Shown one piece after another: positions 18,857 through 27,443 of a DNA stretch of 64,000 nucleotides. Both the position numbers and the translations under genes were made by a program. The stretch is from Microbacterium algeriense. Its GTDB lineage: Bacteria > Actinomycetota > Actinomycetes > Actinomycetales > Microbacteriaceae. The stretch lies in assembly GCF_008868005.1 (NCBI RefSeq), contig NZ_WAAO01000003.1:558001-622000 (forward strand). The letters run 5' to 3'. The stretch's first letter is position 1. Every line of letters starts with the position of its first letter. Under the pieces are notes generated by a model. It searched no databases and had not been told where the DNA came from. It saw nothing but the letters and a program-made list of their open reading frames with translations.

Positions 18857-19847
18857 CGGACGCGCGGACCACGAGCTCGGTCGGCAGGATCGTGGTCATG
18901 GGCGGATCCTCACCGGCGAGGCGGGACAGCAGCACCTGCGCCATGGCCTCGCCCTGCGCATACATCGGCTGGCGCATGGTGGTCAGGGGCGGGTCCGTCG
19001 TGAGGGCGACCGAGGAGTCGTCGAAGCCGACCACCGCGATGTCTTCGGGCACGCGGACGCCGGCGGCGCGCAGGGCCGTCATGGCTCCCCGTGCCATCAG
19101 GTCGCTCGCGATGAAGATCGCATCCGGACGTCCGCCGTCGAGCAGACGTCGCGCGGCCTCGGCGCCGCTGGCCTCGCTGTAGTCGCCCTCCTCCTCCGCG
19201 TACGGAGTGAGACCGGCCTCGGCCAGGGCGTCCCGGAACCCCTGCACGCGATCCTCCGAGGCCACCATCGTGAGCGGCCCGGAGATCGTCGCGATGCGCG
19301 TGCGACCGATCTCGATCAGCCGACGGGTGGCGTTGCGGGCGCCGGTCACATTGTCGACGTCGACGACGTAGTCGCCTTCGTGCCGCCGCACAGGTCGACC
19401 GCCGTACACGACCGGCACCGCATCGGCGATCCGGTCGATGAACGCGTCGCTGGTGTGATGCGACACGATCAGCGCCCCGTCCACACCGCCGTTGCGCACG
19501 AAGCTGGTCATCTTGTCGCCGGGATCGTCGCTCGCGATGAGCAGGTTGAGAAGGTAGTCCGATCCCCCCAGCGCGCCCGTGATGCCCGCGACGATCGCCG
19601 CGAAGAACGGATCGCCGAAGAAGCGCGTGGTGTCCTCCGGGACGATGAGGGCGATCGCATGCGTCTGCCGCGACGCCAGCGAGCGCGCCGCCCGGTTGGG
19701 GACGTAGTTCAGCTCGTCGATCGCGGCGCGCACCGCGGCAAGGGCCTCCGGGCTCACCGCGGTCGAGCCGTTCACGACGCGCGACACCGTCGACCGCGAG
19801 ACTCCCGCGGCCGATGCCACCTCTTCGATGGTCGCTCGGGGCGACAT
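18852..19847 (-). CDS. cebR: LacI-family repressor of the cellobiose locus (CebR homologue)
   Basis: A 331-aa LacI/GalR regulator. The N-terminal helix-turn-helix TIEEVASAAGVSRSTVSRVV is followed by the hinge helix VPNRAARSLA and a periplasmic-binding-like sugar domain, ending in the ILPTELVVR segment common to the family. ATG 19847 is chosen; a GTG at 19859 is closer to a GGAAG and is possible. It is the last gene of cebE-cebF-cebG-bglC-cebR. The 14-bp palindromes upstream of cebE are the CebR box known in Streptomyces, which supports the name. Cellobiose or cellotriose is the expected inducer. Confidence 0.88.
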   Translation of the reverse strand: MSPRATIEEVASAAGVSRSTVSRVVNGSTAVSPEALAAVRAAIDELNYVPNRAARSLASRQTHAIALIVPEDTTRFFGDPFFAAIVAGITGALGGSDYLLNLLIASDDPGDKMTSFVRNGGVDGALIVSHHTSDAFIDRIADAVPVVYGGRPVRRHEGDYVVDVDNVTGARNATRRLIEIGRTRIATISGPLTMVASEDRVQGFRDALAEAGLTPYAEEEGDYSEASGAEAARRLLDGGRPDAIFIASDLMARGAMTALRAAGVRVPEDIAVVGFDDSSVALTTDPPLTTMRQPMYAQGEAMAQVLLSRLAGEDPPMTTILPTELVVRASA

Positions 19848-19968
19848 CAACGTACGCACTCTTCCATCGCCCCATTCTCACCGGTCGGCGCGGCTCGGGT
19901 CGCGATCGAATCGCGGAGTCGTCGTCGTGTCCGGTCGACGGAGCCCTCCGTCCGACCGGAACCGCGGA

Positions 19969-21408
19969 TCAGAGCGCGCGCGCCGCGATGATCCGCGAGT
20001 ACTCGCTGCCGGAGTCCTTGACCGTCCGCTCCTGGGTGTCGTAGTCCACGCGCACGATGCCGAACCGCTTGTCGTATCCCCAGGCCCACTCGAAGTTGTC
20101 GAACAGCGACCAGTAGAAGTAGCCGCGCACGTCCACGCCCGCGTCGACGGCGTCCAGCACCGCGCCGAGGTGCAGTCGCAGGAACTCCGTGCGGTCGGCG
20201 TCGTGCACCCGCTTCTCGCCGTCCTCGACCACCACGACGTCGTCGTAGGCCGCGCCGTTCTCCGTCATGGAGAGGACGGTGCCTGCCGGTTCGGCGTACT
20301 CCGTCCAGACGCGCTGCAGCAGGCGGGTGAGCCCCTCGGGCTGCACCTCCCAGTTCTGCGCGGTGCGCGGCAGTCCTCGCTCGACGGCGTGGATGCCCTC
20401 GTTCGACGGGTACGGACTCCGCACAGGGCGGGCGGTCGCGGGTCCGCCCGAGACGGGGGCGTCTGCCGGAGCCGTACCGGACACGAGGTCGCCGTGGTAG
20501 TAGTTCACGCCCTGGGTGTCGATGTGCTGCGAGATCAGTTCGAGGTCGCCGTCGCGGACGGCCGCCTCGAACTGCGCGACGGCGTCGGCGTCCACCGCGC
20601 GGATGTCCTCCATGATGTCGGCCGGGTAGCTGCCGCGGTAGATCGGGTCGAGGAACCAGCGGTTGAACTGCCCGTCCACGCGCCGGGCGGCGTCGATGTC
20701 TGCCGGGTTCTGCGGATCGGCGGGATCGGCGACCGTGTGGTTCAGCGTGATGCCGAGGTTGAGGGAGGCGTCACGTCCGCGCAGCTCCTGCACGGTCGCG
20801 CCATGGGCGAGCAGCAGGTGATGCGAGGCGAGCAGCCCCTCCGCGATGCTGGTGTGGCCAGGGGCGTGCTCCCCTCCTGTGTAGGAGAGGAACGACGAGC
20901 ACCACGGCTCGTTCAGCGTGGTCCACACGTTCACCCGGTCGCCGAGCGCATCGTGCATGGTGCCCGCGTACTCGAGGAAGCGGTCGACCGTGTCGCGGTC
21001 CGTCCATCCACCGCGCTCCTGCAGCGCCTGCGGCATGTCCCAGTGGTACAGCGTCAGCCAGGGGAGGATGTCGGCGGCGAGGAGCTCGTCGACCAGGCGC
21101 TGGTAGAAGTCGACGCCGGCCGCGTTGACCGCTCCCCCGTCGGGACGCACCCGCGACCACGAGGTCGAGAAGCGGTACGTCTGCAGCCCGAGCTCCTTCA
21201 TGAGCGCGACGTCCTGCGGATACCGGTGATAGTGGTCGCACGCGACATCGCCGTCGTCCCCGCCGATCACGGCGCCGGGCACCCGGGCGAACGCATCCCA
21301 GATCGACGCGGTGCGGCCGTCCTCGAACGCCGCCCCCTCGATCTGGTAGGCGGCCGTCGCGGCGCCGAAGAGGAAGTTCTCGGGGAAGGGGCGGGTCATA
21401 GGGGTCAT
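19969..21408 (-). CDS. bglC: GH1 beta-glucosidase
   Basis: A 479-aa cytosolic family 1 glycoside hydrolase that splits imported cellobiose or cello-oligosaccharides to glucose. It begins FPENFLFGAATAAYQIEGA. The acid/base Glu is in TTLNEPW and the nucleophile Glu in SMTENGAAY, and the late SLFDNFEWAWGY loop contributes to the substrate site. The ATG at 21408 overlaps the cebG stop (ATGA); ATG 21399 has better spacing from AAAGG and could be the real start. No signal peptide, as expected for BglC. Confidence 0.95.
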   Translation of the reverse strand: MTPMTRPFPENFLFGAATAAYQIEGAAFEDGRTASIWDAFARVPGAVIGGDDGDVACDHYHRYPQDVALMKELGLQTYRFSTSWSRVRPDGGAVNAAGVDFYQRLVDELLAADILPWLTLYHWDMPQALQERGGWTDRDTVDRFLEYAGTMHDALGDRVNVWTTLNEPWCSSFLSYTGGEHAPGHTSIAEGLLASHHLLLAHGATVQELRGRDASLNLGITLNHTVADPADPQNPADIDAARRVDGQFNRWFLDPIYRGSYPADIMEDIRAVDADAVAQFEAAVRDGDLELISQHIDTQGVNYYHGDLVSGTAPADAPVSGGPATARPVRSPYPSNEGIHAVERGLPRTAQNWEVQPEGLTRLLQRVWTEYAEPAGTVLSMTENGAAYDDVVVVEDGEKRVHDADRTEFLRLHLGAVLDAVDAGVDVRGYFYWSLFDNFEWAWGYDKRFGIVRVDYDTQERTVKDSGSEYSRIIAARAL

Positions 21409-22295
21409 CCTTTCACCGCGCCCGCCATGATGCCACTGACCAGCTGCCGACCCGCGACCACGAAGAGCACGAGCAGCGGAAGGGTCGCGAGCACCGCACC
21501 GGCGAGCACGATCGAGTAGTCGATGTAGTAGCCCGACTGCAGCTGACTGAGCGCCGTCTGCAGGGTCGGGTTCTGCGGGGAGAGCACGATCAGCGGCCAC
21601 AGGTAGTCCGTCCACGCCGTCATGAACGTGAACAGGCCGAGGATCGCCATGGCCGGTCGCGCCGCGGGGAGCCCCACGGTCAGGAAGGTGCGGAACTGGT
21701 TCGCCCCGTCCATGCGCGCGGCCTCGATCAGCTCGTCCGGGATCACGTCGACCAGGTACTGCCGCATGAAGAAGACGCCGAACGCGGTGACGAGCGTGGG
21801 CACGATGACGGCGCCGATGGAGCCGGTCCAGCCGAGCTCGCGCATCAGCATGAACAACGGGATGATGCCCAGCTGCGTCGGGATCGCCATCGTGGCGATC
21901 ACGAAGATCATCAGCCCGTCGCGGCCCTTGAACCGCAGCTTCGCGAAGGCGTAGCCGGCGAGCGTCGAGAAGGTCACGACCGAGATCGTGATGATGCCCG
22001 AGATCAGGAACGAGTTGCCGAGGGCCAGCCAGAACGGGATCGCGTCGAACACCTGCGCCGCGTTGGCGAGGAAGTTCCCGCCGGGGATCAGGGGCAGCGT
22101 CTCCCCGCGGGTGGCGTTCGTGCCGCTCGCGACCACGACCGACCACCACAGCGGATACACGCTGCCGATGATGAACGCGGCGAGGAGCCCGTAGGTGAGG
22201 AACCCGGGACGGCTGCCGATGCCGGCGGTGCCACCCGCGGCTCCGCGACGGCGACGGATCTTCTCAGGGACGCTCAGCGCCTGCGTGGCGGTCAT
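21405..22295 (-). CDS. cebG: Sugar ABC transporter permease CebG (MalG type)
   Basis: A 296-aa inner-membrane permease with six predicted helices. The cytoplasmic EAA loop DELIEAARMDGANQFRTFL contacts the shared ATPase. It partners CebF in importing cellobiose or cellotriose. Its start overlaps the cebF stop and its stop overlaps bglC, so the operon is tightly coupled. No ATPase is encoded in the operon; Streptomyces ceb systems use the shared MsiK ATPase encoded elsewhere. Confidence 0.93.
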   Translation of the reverse strand: MTATQALSVPEKIRRRRGAAGGTAGIGSRPGFLTYGLLAAFIIGSVYPLWWSVVVASGTNATRGETLPLIPGGNFLANAAQVFDAIPFWLALGNSFLISGIITISVVTFSTLAGYAFAKLRFKGRDGLMIFVIATMAIPTQLGIIPLFMLMRELGWTGSIGAVIVPTLVTAFGVFFMRQYLVDVIPDELIEAARMDGANQFRTFLTVGLPAARPAMAILGLFTFMTAWTDYLWPLIVLSPQNPTLQTALSQLQSGYYIDYSIVLAGAVLATLPLLVLFVVAGRQLVSGIMAGAVKG

Positions 22296-23383
22296 CGCGC
22301 ATTCTCCTCGGTCGTGGTGGCGAGCGTCGTCCCGGCGGCGGCCGAGGCGGCTGCGGTGTCGACGGTGCGTGCGCGGCGGCGCGCAGCGCGGTTCCTCTTG
22401 GGCGCGTCCCCGGTGGAGATGCGTCGCGAGATGAGGAAGTTGATGACGCCGATGCCGACGATCAGCAGGAACAGCAGGATCGCGACCGCGGAGGCCTCGC
22501 CGAGGTTGCGCCGGAAGAACGCGAGCTCCCACAGGAACAGGACCGTGGTCTGGAACTGCCGGTCGCTGCCGCCGATGCCGCCCGCGGTCGACACGTCGAA
22601 CAGTCGCGGCTCGGCGAAGATCTGCAGCCCGCCGATGGTCGCGGTGATGATCACGAAGATCAGCGTCGGACGGATCGTGGGGATCGTGATGGAGAAGAAC
22701 CGACGGGCGGCGCCGGCTCCGTCGAGGGCGGCGGACTCGTAGAGGTCGCGCGGCACGGCCTGCATCGCGGCGAGCAGGATGAGGGCGTTGTAGCCCGTCC
22801 AGCGGAAGTTCACCATGACGGCGATCGCGATGTGCGACAGCGCAGTGTTGTGCTTCCACTCCTGGTCGGCGATGCCGATGAGGTTGAGCAGGTTGTTGGC
22901 GAGGCCGTCCGCCTCGTTGAAGATGCTCGAGAAGATGATGGCGACGGCGACCGGGGTGACCACGAACGGGATCAGCACGCTCATGCGCCAGAACGTCGGC
23001 GCGCGGAGGCCGCGGTCGAGGAGGTAGGCGATCACGAGGGCCACGGCCAGCTGGGGGATCGCGGAGAGCAGGAAGATGCTCAGGGTGTTGCCGATGGAGT
23101 TCCAGAACATCGCATCGCCCAGGATCTCGACGAAGTTGCCGAACCCCACGAAGTCGCCCTCGCCCTTGAGCAGGTCCCACTCGTGCACGGCCACCCACAC
23201 CGTGTAGAGCAGCGGGAACAGCCCGACCAGCCCGAACAGCAGGAAGAACGGCGAGATGTAGAAGTACGGCGAGGCGTTCTGATCGAACCGCGAGAGGCGG
23301 TGGCGCCAGGAGCGCTTCGGCGGCACATCCGACGTCGCGGATGCCGCTCGCTGCTGCTCCGCGCGCGGGGCGGTGAGAGTCAT
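22292..23383 (-). CDS. cebF: Sugar ABC transporter permease CebF (MalF type)
   Basis: A 363-aa permease with a cytoplasmic N-terminus, about six helices starting at SPYFYISPFFLLFGLVGL, and the EAA loop RDLYESAALDGAGAARRFF. The Arg/Ala-rich C-terminal tail (about 45 residues) is unusual and probably unstructured. ATG 23383 follows AAGGAG at good spacing; an upstream ATG at 23437 lies within the hairpin. It is separated from cebE by a 106-bp gap carrying a 22-bp perfect hairpin. Confidence 0.93.
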   Translation of the reverse strand: MTLTAPRAEQQRAASATSDVPPKRSWRHRLSRFDQNASPYFYISPFFLLFGLVGLFPLLYTVWVAVHEWDLLKGEGDFVGFGNFVEILGDAMFWNSIGNTLSIFLLSAIPQLAVALVIAYLLDRGLRAPTFWRMSVLIPFVVTPVAVAIIFSSIFNEADGLANNLLNLIGIADQEWKHNTALSHIAIAVMVNFRWTGYNALILLAAMQAVPRDLYESAALDGAGAARRFFSITIPTIRPTLIFVIITATIGGLQIFAEPRLFDVSTAGGIGGSDRQFQTTVLFLWELAFFRRNLGEASAVAILLFLLIVGIGVINFLISRRISTGDAPKRNRAARRRARTVDTAAASAAAGTTLATTTEENAR

Positions 23384-23413
23384 GGGGGTCTCCTTATCCC
23401 GGGGTCCGAGGGT

Positions 23414-23470
23414 TCCCGTCGCAGTTTCTGTCGCCATCCGTGCGCGGAGGCGACAGAAACTGCGACGGGA
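23414..23470. terminator. 22-bp perfect hairpin between cebE and cebF
   Basis: Arms 23414-23435 and 23449-23470 are perfectly complementary (core CCCGTCGCAGTTTCTGTCGC), with a 13-nt loop. Within a transporter operon such a structure commonly stabilises the binding-protein transcript and attenuates the permease genes. A related arm sequence occurs at 31651-31670. Confidence 0.75.
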
Positions 23471-23489
23471 GGGGAGTCAGCGACTCAGG

Positions 23490-24800
23490 TCAGCCGACGA
23501 GGTCGTTCAGCAGGCCGATGGCCTGGTCCCAGGCACCCTGCGTATCGGTCTCGCCGCGGTCGAGGCTGCTGAGAGCCGGCCCGAACACGTTCTCCTGGAT
23601 CACCGAGTCATCAGCGCCCTTGAACTGCGCGACGACGCCCTTGGCCCGCTCGGCGAGGATCGCACCGGTCGGCGCATCGTTGAAGAACTCGTTGGGCGTG
23701 GCCTCCTCGGCGAGGGACTCCTGCGCCTTGATGGTCGACGGGAAGTTGCCGGCCGCAGCGGACTGCTTCACCTGCTGCTCGGGCTGCGTCAGCCAGTCGG
23801 CGAGCTCCGCCGCGGCCTCCTTGTGGGCCGAGGTCTCCGGGATCGACAGGAACGCGCCACCCCAGTTGGCCGCGCCGCCGGGGAACACGTCCGCGAAGTC
23901 CCATCCGGTCGACGCGTCGCCGCCGCCGGCCTCGACCTGGCCCTGCACGACGCCGAGCATCCAGCCGGGGCACACGAAGGTCGCGAACGTGCCGTCGACG
24001 AACGACTTGCCGCCGTTCCAGTCCCAGGCGGTCTGCGCGGCGGACTGGCCGCCCTCGGTCGCGGCGCCCAGCAGCTCGAAGCGCTCCTGGAGCTCGTCGT
24101 TGCCCTCGACGTTCAGCTCGCCGTCGGCGGTGTAGTAGCCCTCGTCGAGCTGGTTGACCATGGCGTTCCAGACGAAGCCGGAGTGGTCGTACCAGGCCTT
24201 GCCGGTCTTGGCCGTGTAGTCGGCGCCGACCTTGAAGTAGTTCTCCCAGTCGCCGTTGAGCAGCTCGGCGACGGACTCGCGGTCGCTCGGAAGGCCGGCG
24301 GCCTCGAACGCGGCGCCGTTGTAGCAGATGCCGCTCGGTCCGATGTCGGTGCCGTAGCCGATGACCCGGCCTTCCGCATCGGTGGCCTGGCCGTACTTCC
24401 AGTCGACCCAGTCGTCCTTGCGGTCCTCGATGCCGTAGTCGCGCAGGTCGACGAAGGTGTCGGACACGTCCATGATCGCGCCGAGCCAGCCCTCCTCGAT
24501 CGCGACGATGTCGCTGAGGCCGGAGCCGGCGGCGATCTTGGTGAAGGCGTCGGTGCGGGCGTTGCCACCCGTGTCGATGTTGGTCGCCTCGATCTTCACG
24601 TTCGGGTGCGCCTTCTCGTACTCCTTGTACAGGTCGTCGTAGCCGAAGGTGCCGAAGGTGGTGACGGTCAGCGTGACCTCTTCGTCGCCGTTCGCGTCGC
24701 CGCTGTCGCCGTTGTTGCCGGAGCAGCCGGCGAGGGCGAGGGCGGATGCGGATGCCACGGCGGCGATCGCGAGGATCCGGTGGCGGGCACGTGTGTTCAC
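23490..24800 (-). CDS. cebE: Cello-oligosaccharide-binding lipoprotein CebE
   Basis: The 436-aa extracellular receptor of the ceb importer. The signal peptide ends in a lipobox (LALAGC, Cys about residue 26), followed by a Gly/Asp-rich tether and a family 1 extracellular solute-binding fold (TVTTFGTFGYDDLYKEYEKA, then AAGSGLSDIVAIEEGWLG). The start is GTG 24800 after GGAG. The name rests on synteny with cebF-cebG-bglC and on two CebR boxes in its promoter. The exact ligand length preference is not visible. Confidence 0.9.
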   Translation of the reverse strand: MNTRARHRILAIAAVASASALALAGCSGNNGDSGDANGDEEVTLTVTTFGTFGYDDLYKEYEKAHPNVKIEATNIDTGGNARTDAFTKIAAGSGLSDIVAIEEGWLGAIMDVSDTFVDLRDYGIEDRKDDWVDWKYGQATDAEGRVIGYGTDIGPSGICYNGAAFEAAGLPSDRESVAELLNGDWENYFKVGADYTAKTGKAWYDHSGFVWNAMVNQLDEGYYTADGELNVEGNDELQERFELLGAATEGGQSAAQTAWDWNGGKSFVDGTFATFVCPGWMLGVVQGQVEAGGGDASTGWDFADVFPGGAANWGGAFLSIPETSAHKEAAAELADWLTQPEQQVKQSAAAGNFPSTIKAQESLAEEATPNEFFNDAPTGAILAERAKGVVAQFKGADDSVIQENVFGPALSSLDRGETDTQGAWDQAIGLLNDLVG

Positions 24801-24848
24801 AGTTCACTCCTTTGTGGTGGTCGTGCGGTGTGATGCGTCGGGACGTCG

Positions 24849-24862
24849 TGGGAGCGCTCCCA
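24849..24862. promoter_or_regulatory. CebR box 1
   Basis: TGGGAGCGCTCCCA, the perfect 14-bp palindrome known as the CebR operator in Streptomyces, lies 49 bp upstream of the cebE start. Confidence 0.85.
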
Positions 24863-24882
24863 CGCGTTGAGCAGTCACTCTA

Positions 24883-24896
24883 TGGGAGCGCTCCCA
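24883..24896. promoter_or_regulatory. CebR box 2
   Basis: A second identical TGGGAGCGCTCCCA, 34 bp from the first (about three helical turns). A -10-like ATAGAG lies next to it on the cebE coding strand, so the pair brackets the promoter. Confidence 0.85.
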
Positions 24897-25033
24897 CAGT
24901 GTCAAGCCAGCCCTGCGGGCGACGGATCACCGATGCCGCGACGATCCGCCGAGCAGCGGCCGGGACATCGTCCGCGGATCGTCACCGCGTCGGCGAATCG
25001 TCAAGCCCTTGCCGACCGGCGTACCCTTGTCCG

Positions 25034-25567
25034 GTGCCCGAAGCCACCCTGTCTCCTGCCCTCGTCCGTGCCGAAGCCCTGATCCGCAACGTCCCGGACT
25101 ACCCGCAGCCGGGGATCATCTTCCGCGACATCACGCCGCTCCTCGCCGACGCCGAGGCCCTCCGGGTGACGACGGAGGCGATCATCGAGCCCTTCGCCGG
25201 GCAGTTCGACGTGATCGCGGGCATCGAGGCGCGCGGCTTCATCCTCGCCAGCGCCGCAGCCATCGCCGCCGGAGTCGGGCTGATCCCGATCCGCAAGGCA
25301 GGCAAGCTGCCCCGGCCTGCAGCATCCGTCGACTACGCCCTCGAGTACGGCACCGCCACGATCGAGATGCACGACGACCTGCCGGTCGGATCCCGCGTGC
25401 TGCTCATCGACGACGTCCTCGCGACCGGAGGCACCCTGGCCGCAGGCCGCCAGCTCGTGGAGCGTCTCGGCAGCCACGTCATCGGCATCTCCGTCCTCTT
25501 CGAGATCGACGGCCTCGGCGGCCGCGAGGCCGTCGGCGACCTCCACACCGTCTTCCACTCCGCCTAA
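25034..25567 (+). CDS. apt: Adenine phosphoribosyltransferase
   Basis: A 177-aa cytosolic purine-salvage enzyme converting adenine and PRPP to AMP. It contains VPDYPQPGIIFRDITPLL, IAGIEARGFI and the PRPP-binding VLLIDDVLATGGTL. The start is GTG 25034, directly ahead of the family N-terminus; a longer open frame reaches 24746 but overlaps the cebE promoter. It is followed by a pyrimidine-rich tract and a long hairpin before purS. Confidence 0.95.
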   Translation: MPEATLSPALVRAEALIRNVPDYPQPGIIFRDITPLLADAEALRVTTEAIIEPFAGQFDVIAGIEARGFILASAAAIAAGVGLIPIRKAGKLPRPAASVDYALEYGTATIEMHDDLPVGSRVLLIDDVLATGGTLAAGRQLVERLGSHVIGISVLFEIDGLGGREAVGDLHTVFHSA

Positions 25568-25619
25568 CCTCCCTCCCCCCTCCCCCTCTCCGTCCCCTCC
25601 CTCCCCCCTCCCCCCTCCC
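25567..25619. repeat. Polypyrimidine tract with G-quadruplex potential
   Basis: About 50 nt of almost pure C and T immediately after the apt stop. The opposite strand has at least eight runs of three or more G separated by single A or short linkers, which fits strong intramolecular quadruplex motifs and also triplex-forming mirror symmetry. Confidence 0.75.
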
Positions 25620-25622
25620 TGA

Positions 25623-25706
25623 CGCCGAGTGCACGGGTTCTCGCCGAGTGCACGGCTTCTGCGCGGGAGGAGGCGGTGCACTCGGCACCAAGCCGTACAC
25701 TCGGCG
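25623..25706 (+). terminator. 33-bp imperfect hairpin after apt
   Basis: Arms 25623-25655 and 25674-25706 pair with five or six mismatches. Each arm itself has two copies of a GCCGAGTGCAC-like element. Probable end of the apt transcript, 85 bp before purS. Confidence 0.65.
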
Positions 25707-25790
25707 AACCGAACGGGGACGCCGGAGAGACGGGGACGGGCGGGGCAGTAGACTGGGTGCGCCCCTCCGCCCGCGACTCTTGGAGCCGTC

Positions 25791-26035
25791 ATGCCCACCA
25801 TCGTCGTCGACGTCATGCCCAAGCCCGAACTGCTCGACCCGCAGGGCAAGGCCGTTTCCGGCGCCTTCGCCCGCCTCGGCGTCGAGGGATTCACGGACGT
25901 CCGCATCGGCAAGCGCTTCGAGCTCACCGTCGAGGGCGAGGTGACCGACGAGGTCCTCGCCGAGGCTCGTCGCATCGCCGACGAGGTGCTCTCGAACTCC
26001 GTGATCGAAGACGTCGTCGGCATCGAGGTCGCGGA

Positions 26036-26039
<4 letters not shown>
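25791..26039 (+). CDS. purS: FGAM synthase subunit PurS
   Basis: The 82-aa small subunit of the three-part phosphoribosylformylglycinamidine synthase (PurS-PurQ-PurL) of Gram-positive bacteria. It bridges the glutaminase and synthase subunits. Family signatures are [28 protein letters not shown] and the C-terminal [16 protein letters not shown] end. Start ATG 25791. Its stop overlaps the purQ start (GTGA). Length is standard. Confidence 0.97.
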
Positions 26040-26728
<689 letters not shown>

Positions 26729-26743
<15 letters not shown>

Positions 26744-26770
26744 GCTCGGCCGACCGGGAGGCGGAAGGGG
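26729..26770. repeat. 42-bp direct repeat, copy 1
   Basis: It begins in the last codons of purQ and contains CCTAGGCTCGGCCGACCGGG. It matches copy 2 at 27402-27443 at 41 of 42 positions (G versus C at the ninth base). Confidence 0.95.
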
Positions 26771-26778
26771 CACAGAGC

Positions 26779-27402
26779 CTAGCGCGAGCCCCAGTCGTCC
26801 GGCAGTTCCAGAGGCGCCTCGTAGCCCTCAGGTGGTTGCCATCCACGCCAGTCGCCCACGACGGCGAGCCATGCGTCGAGGTCCTGGACGATCGCATCGC
26901 CAGTCCGCCGGGCGGCGACCAGGTCGCCCTCCGGAAGCCGCCCCGCGGAGACGGCCGTCTCCGCTTCGTCGACATCCTTCCACGCCGACGTGCCATCCGG
27001 TGCGATGACGAGATCCAGATGTCGATCGAGACTGTCGAAGCAGGATCCCCGACGTCTTCGCGGTCGTTCGAGGTTGACGTACCAGCCGGCGAACCGTCCC
27101 TCGTCCCAGAAGTGCAGCACCTGGTATTCGGCGCCCGTGGGCATCACCCGAAGAACGCCTGACCCCTGCCAGATACGGCGCGCGGTCGTCATCGGCGATC
27201 GGAATCTCTCGGCCAGCGGGATCGTGCGCGGATCTCGACCGTCGGAGAGCGCCCAATAGGAGATCTCGGTCCCCGGAGACAGCCACGCCACTGTGCGCTC
27301 GGGGCCGTCCTCAACGACGCGCAGCGGCAGGCCCGCCTGGGGGCGACCATCCGGATACCGATAGCGCAGCAGGATCTCATCCCCCGGCAGCCCGAACCTC
27401 AC
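26779..27402 (-). CDS. DUF402-domain protein
   Basis: A 207-aa protein with a C-terminal DUF402 beta-barrel domain: HFWDEGRFAGWYVNLERP, then DSLDRHLDLVIAPDGTSAWKD with the conserved Asp and Lys residues that bind metal and phosphate in the family. Some members hydrolyse nucleoside di- and triphosphates or nucleotide-activated intermediates (Ntdp, FomD). The specific activity here is unknown. The start is taken as GTG 27402, whose first base is also the first base of the second direct repeat, so the insertion junction may have remade the start codon. It sits between purQ and the glycosidase as an apparent insertion. Confidence 0.78.
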   Translation of the reverse strand: MRFGLPGDEILLRYRYPDGRPQAGLPLRVVEDGPERTVAWLSPGTEISYWALSDGRDPRTIPLAERFRSPMTTARRIWQGSGVLRVMPTGAEYQVLHFWDEGRFAGWYVNLERPRRRRGSCFDSLDRHLDLVIAPDGTSAWKDVDEAETAVSAGRLPEGDLVAARRTGDAIVQDLDAWLAVVGDWRGWQPPEGYEAPLELPDDWGSR

Positions 27403-27443
27403 GCGTCGCCGCCTAGGCTCGGCCGACCGGGAGGCGGAAGGGG
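27402..27443. repeat. 42-bp direct repeat, copy 2
   Basis: It matches copy 1 at 26729-26770 with one mismatch. It encodes the last residues of the glycosidase (LPVGRA, stop) on the minus strand and reaches the DUF402 start codon. Confidence 0.95.
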
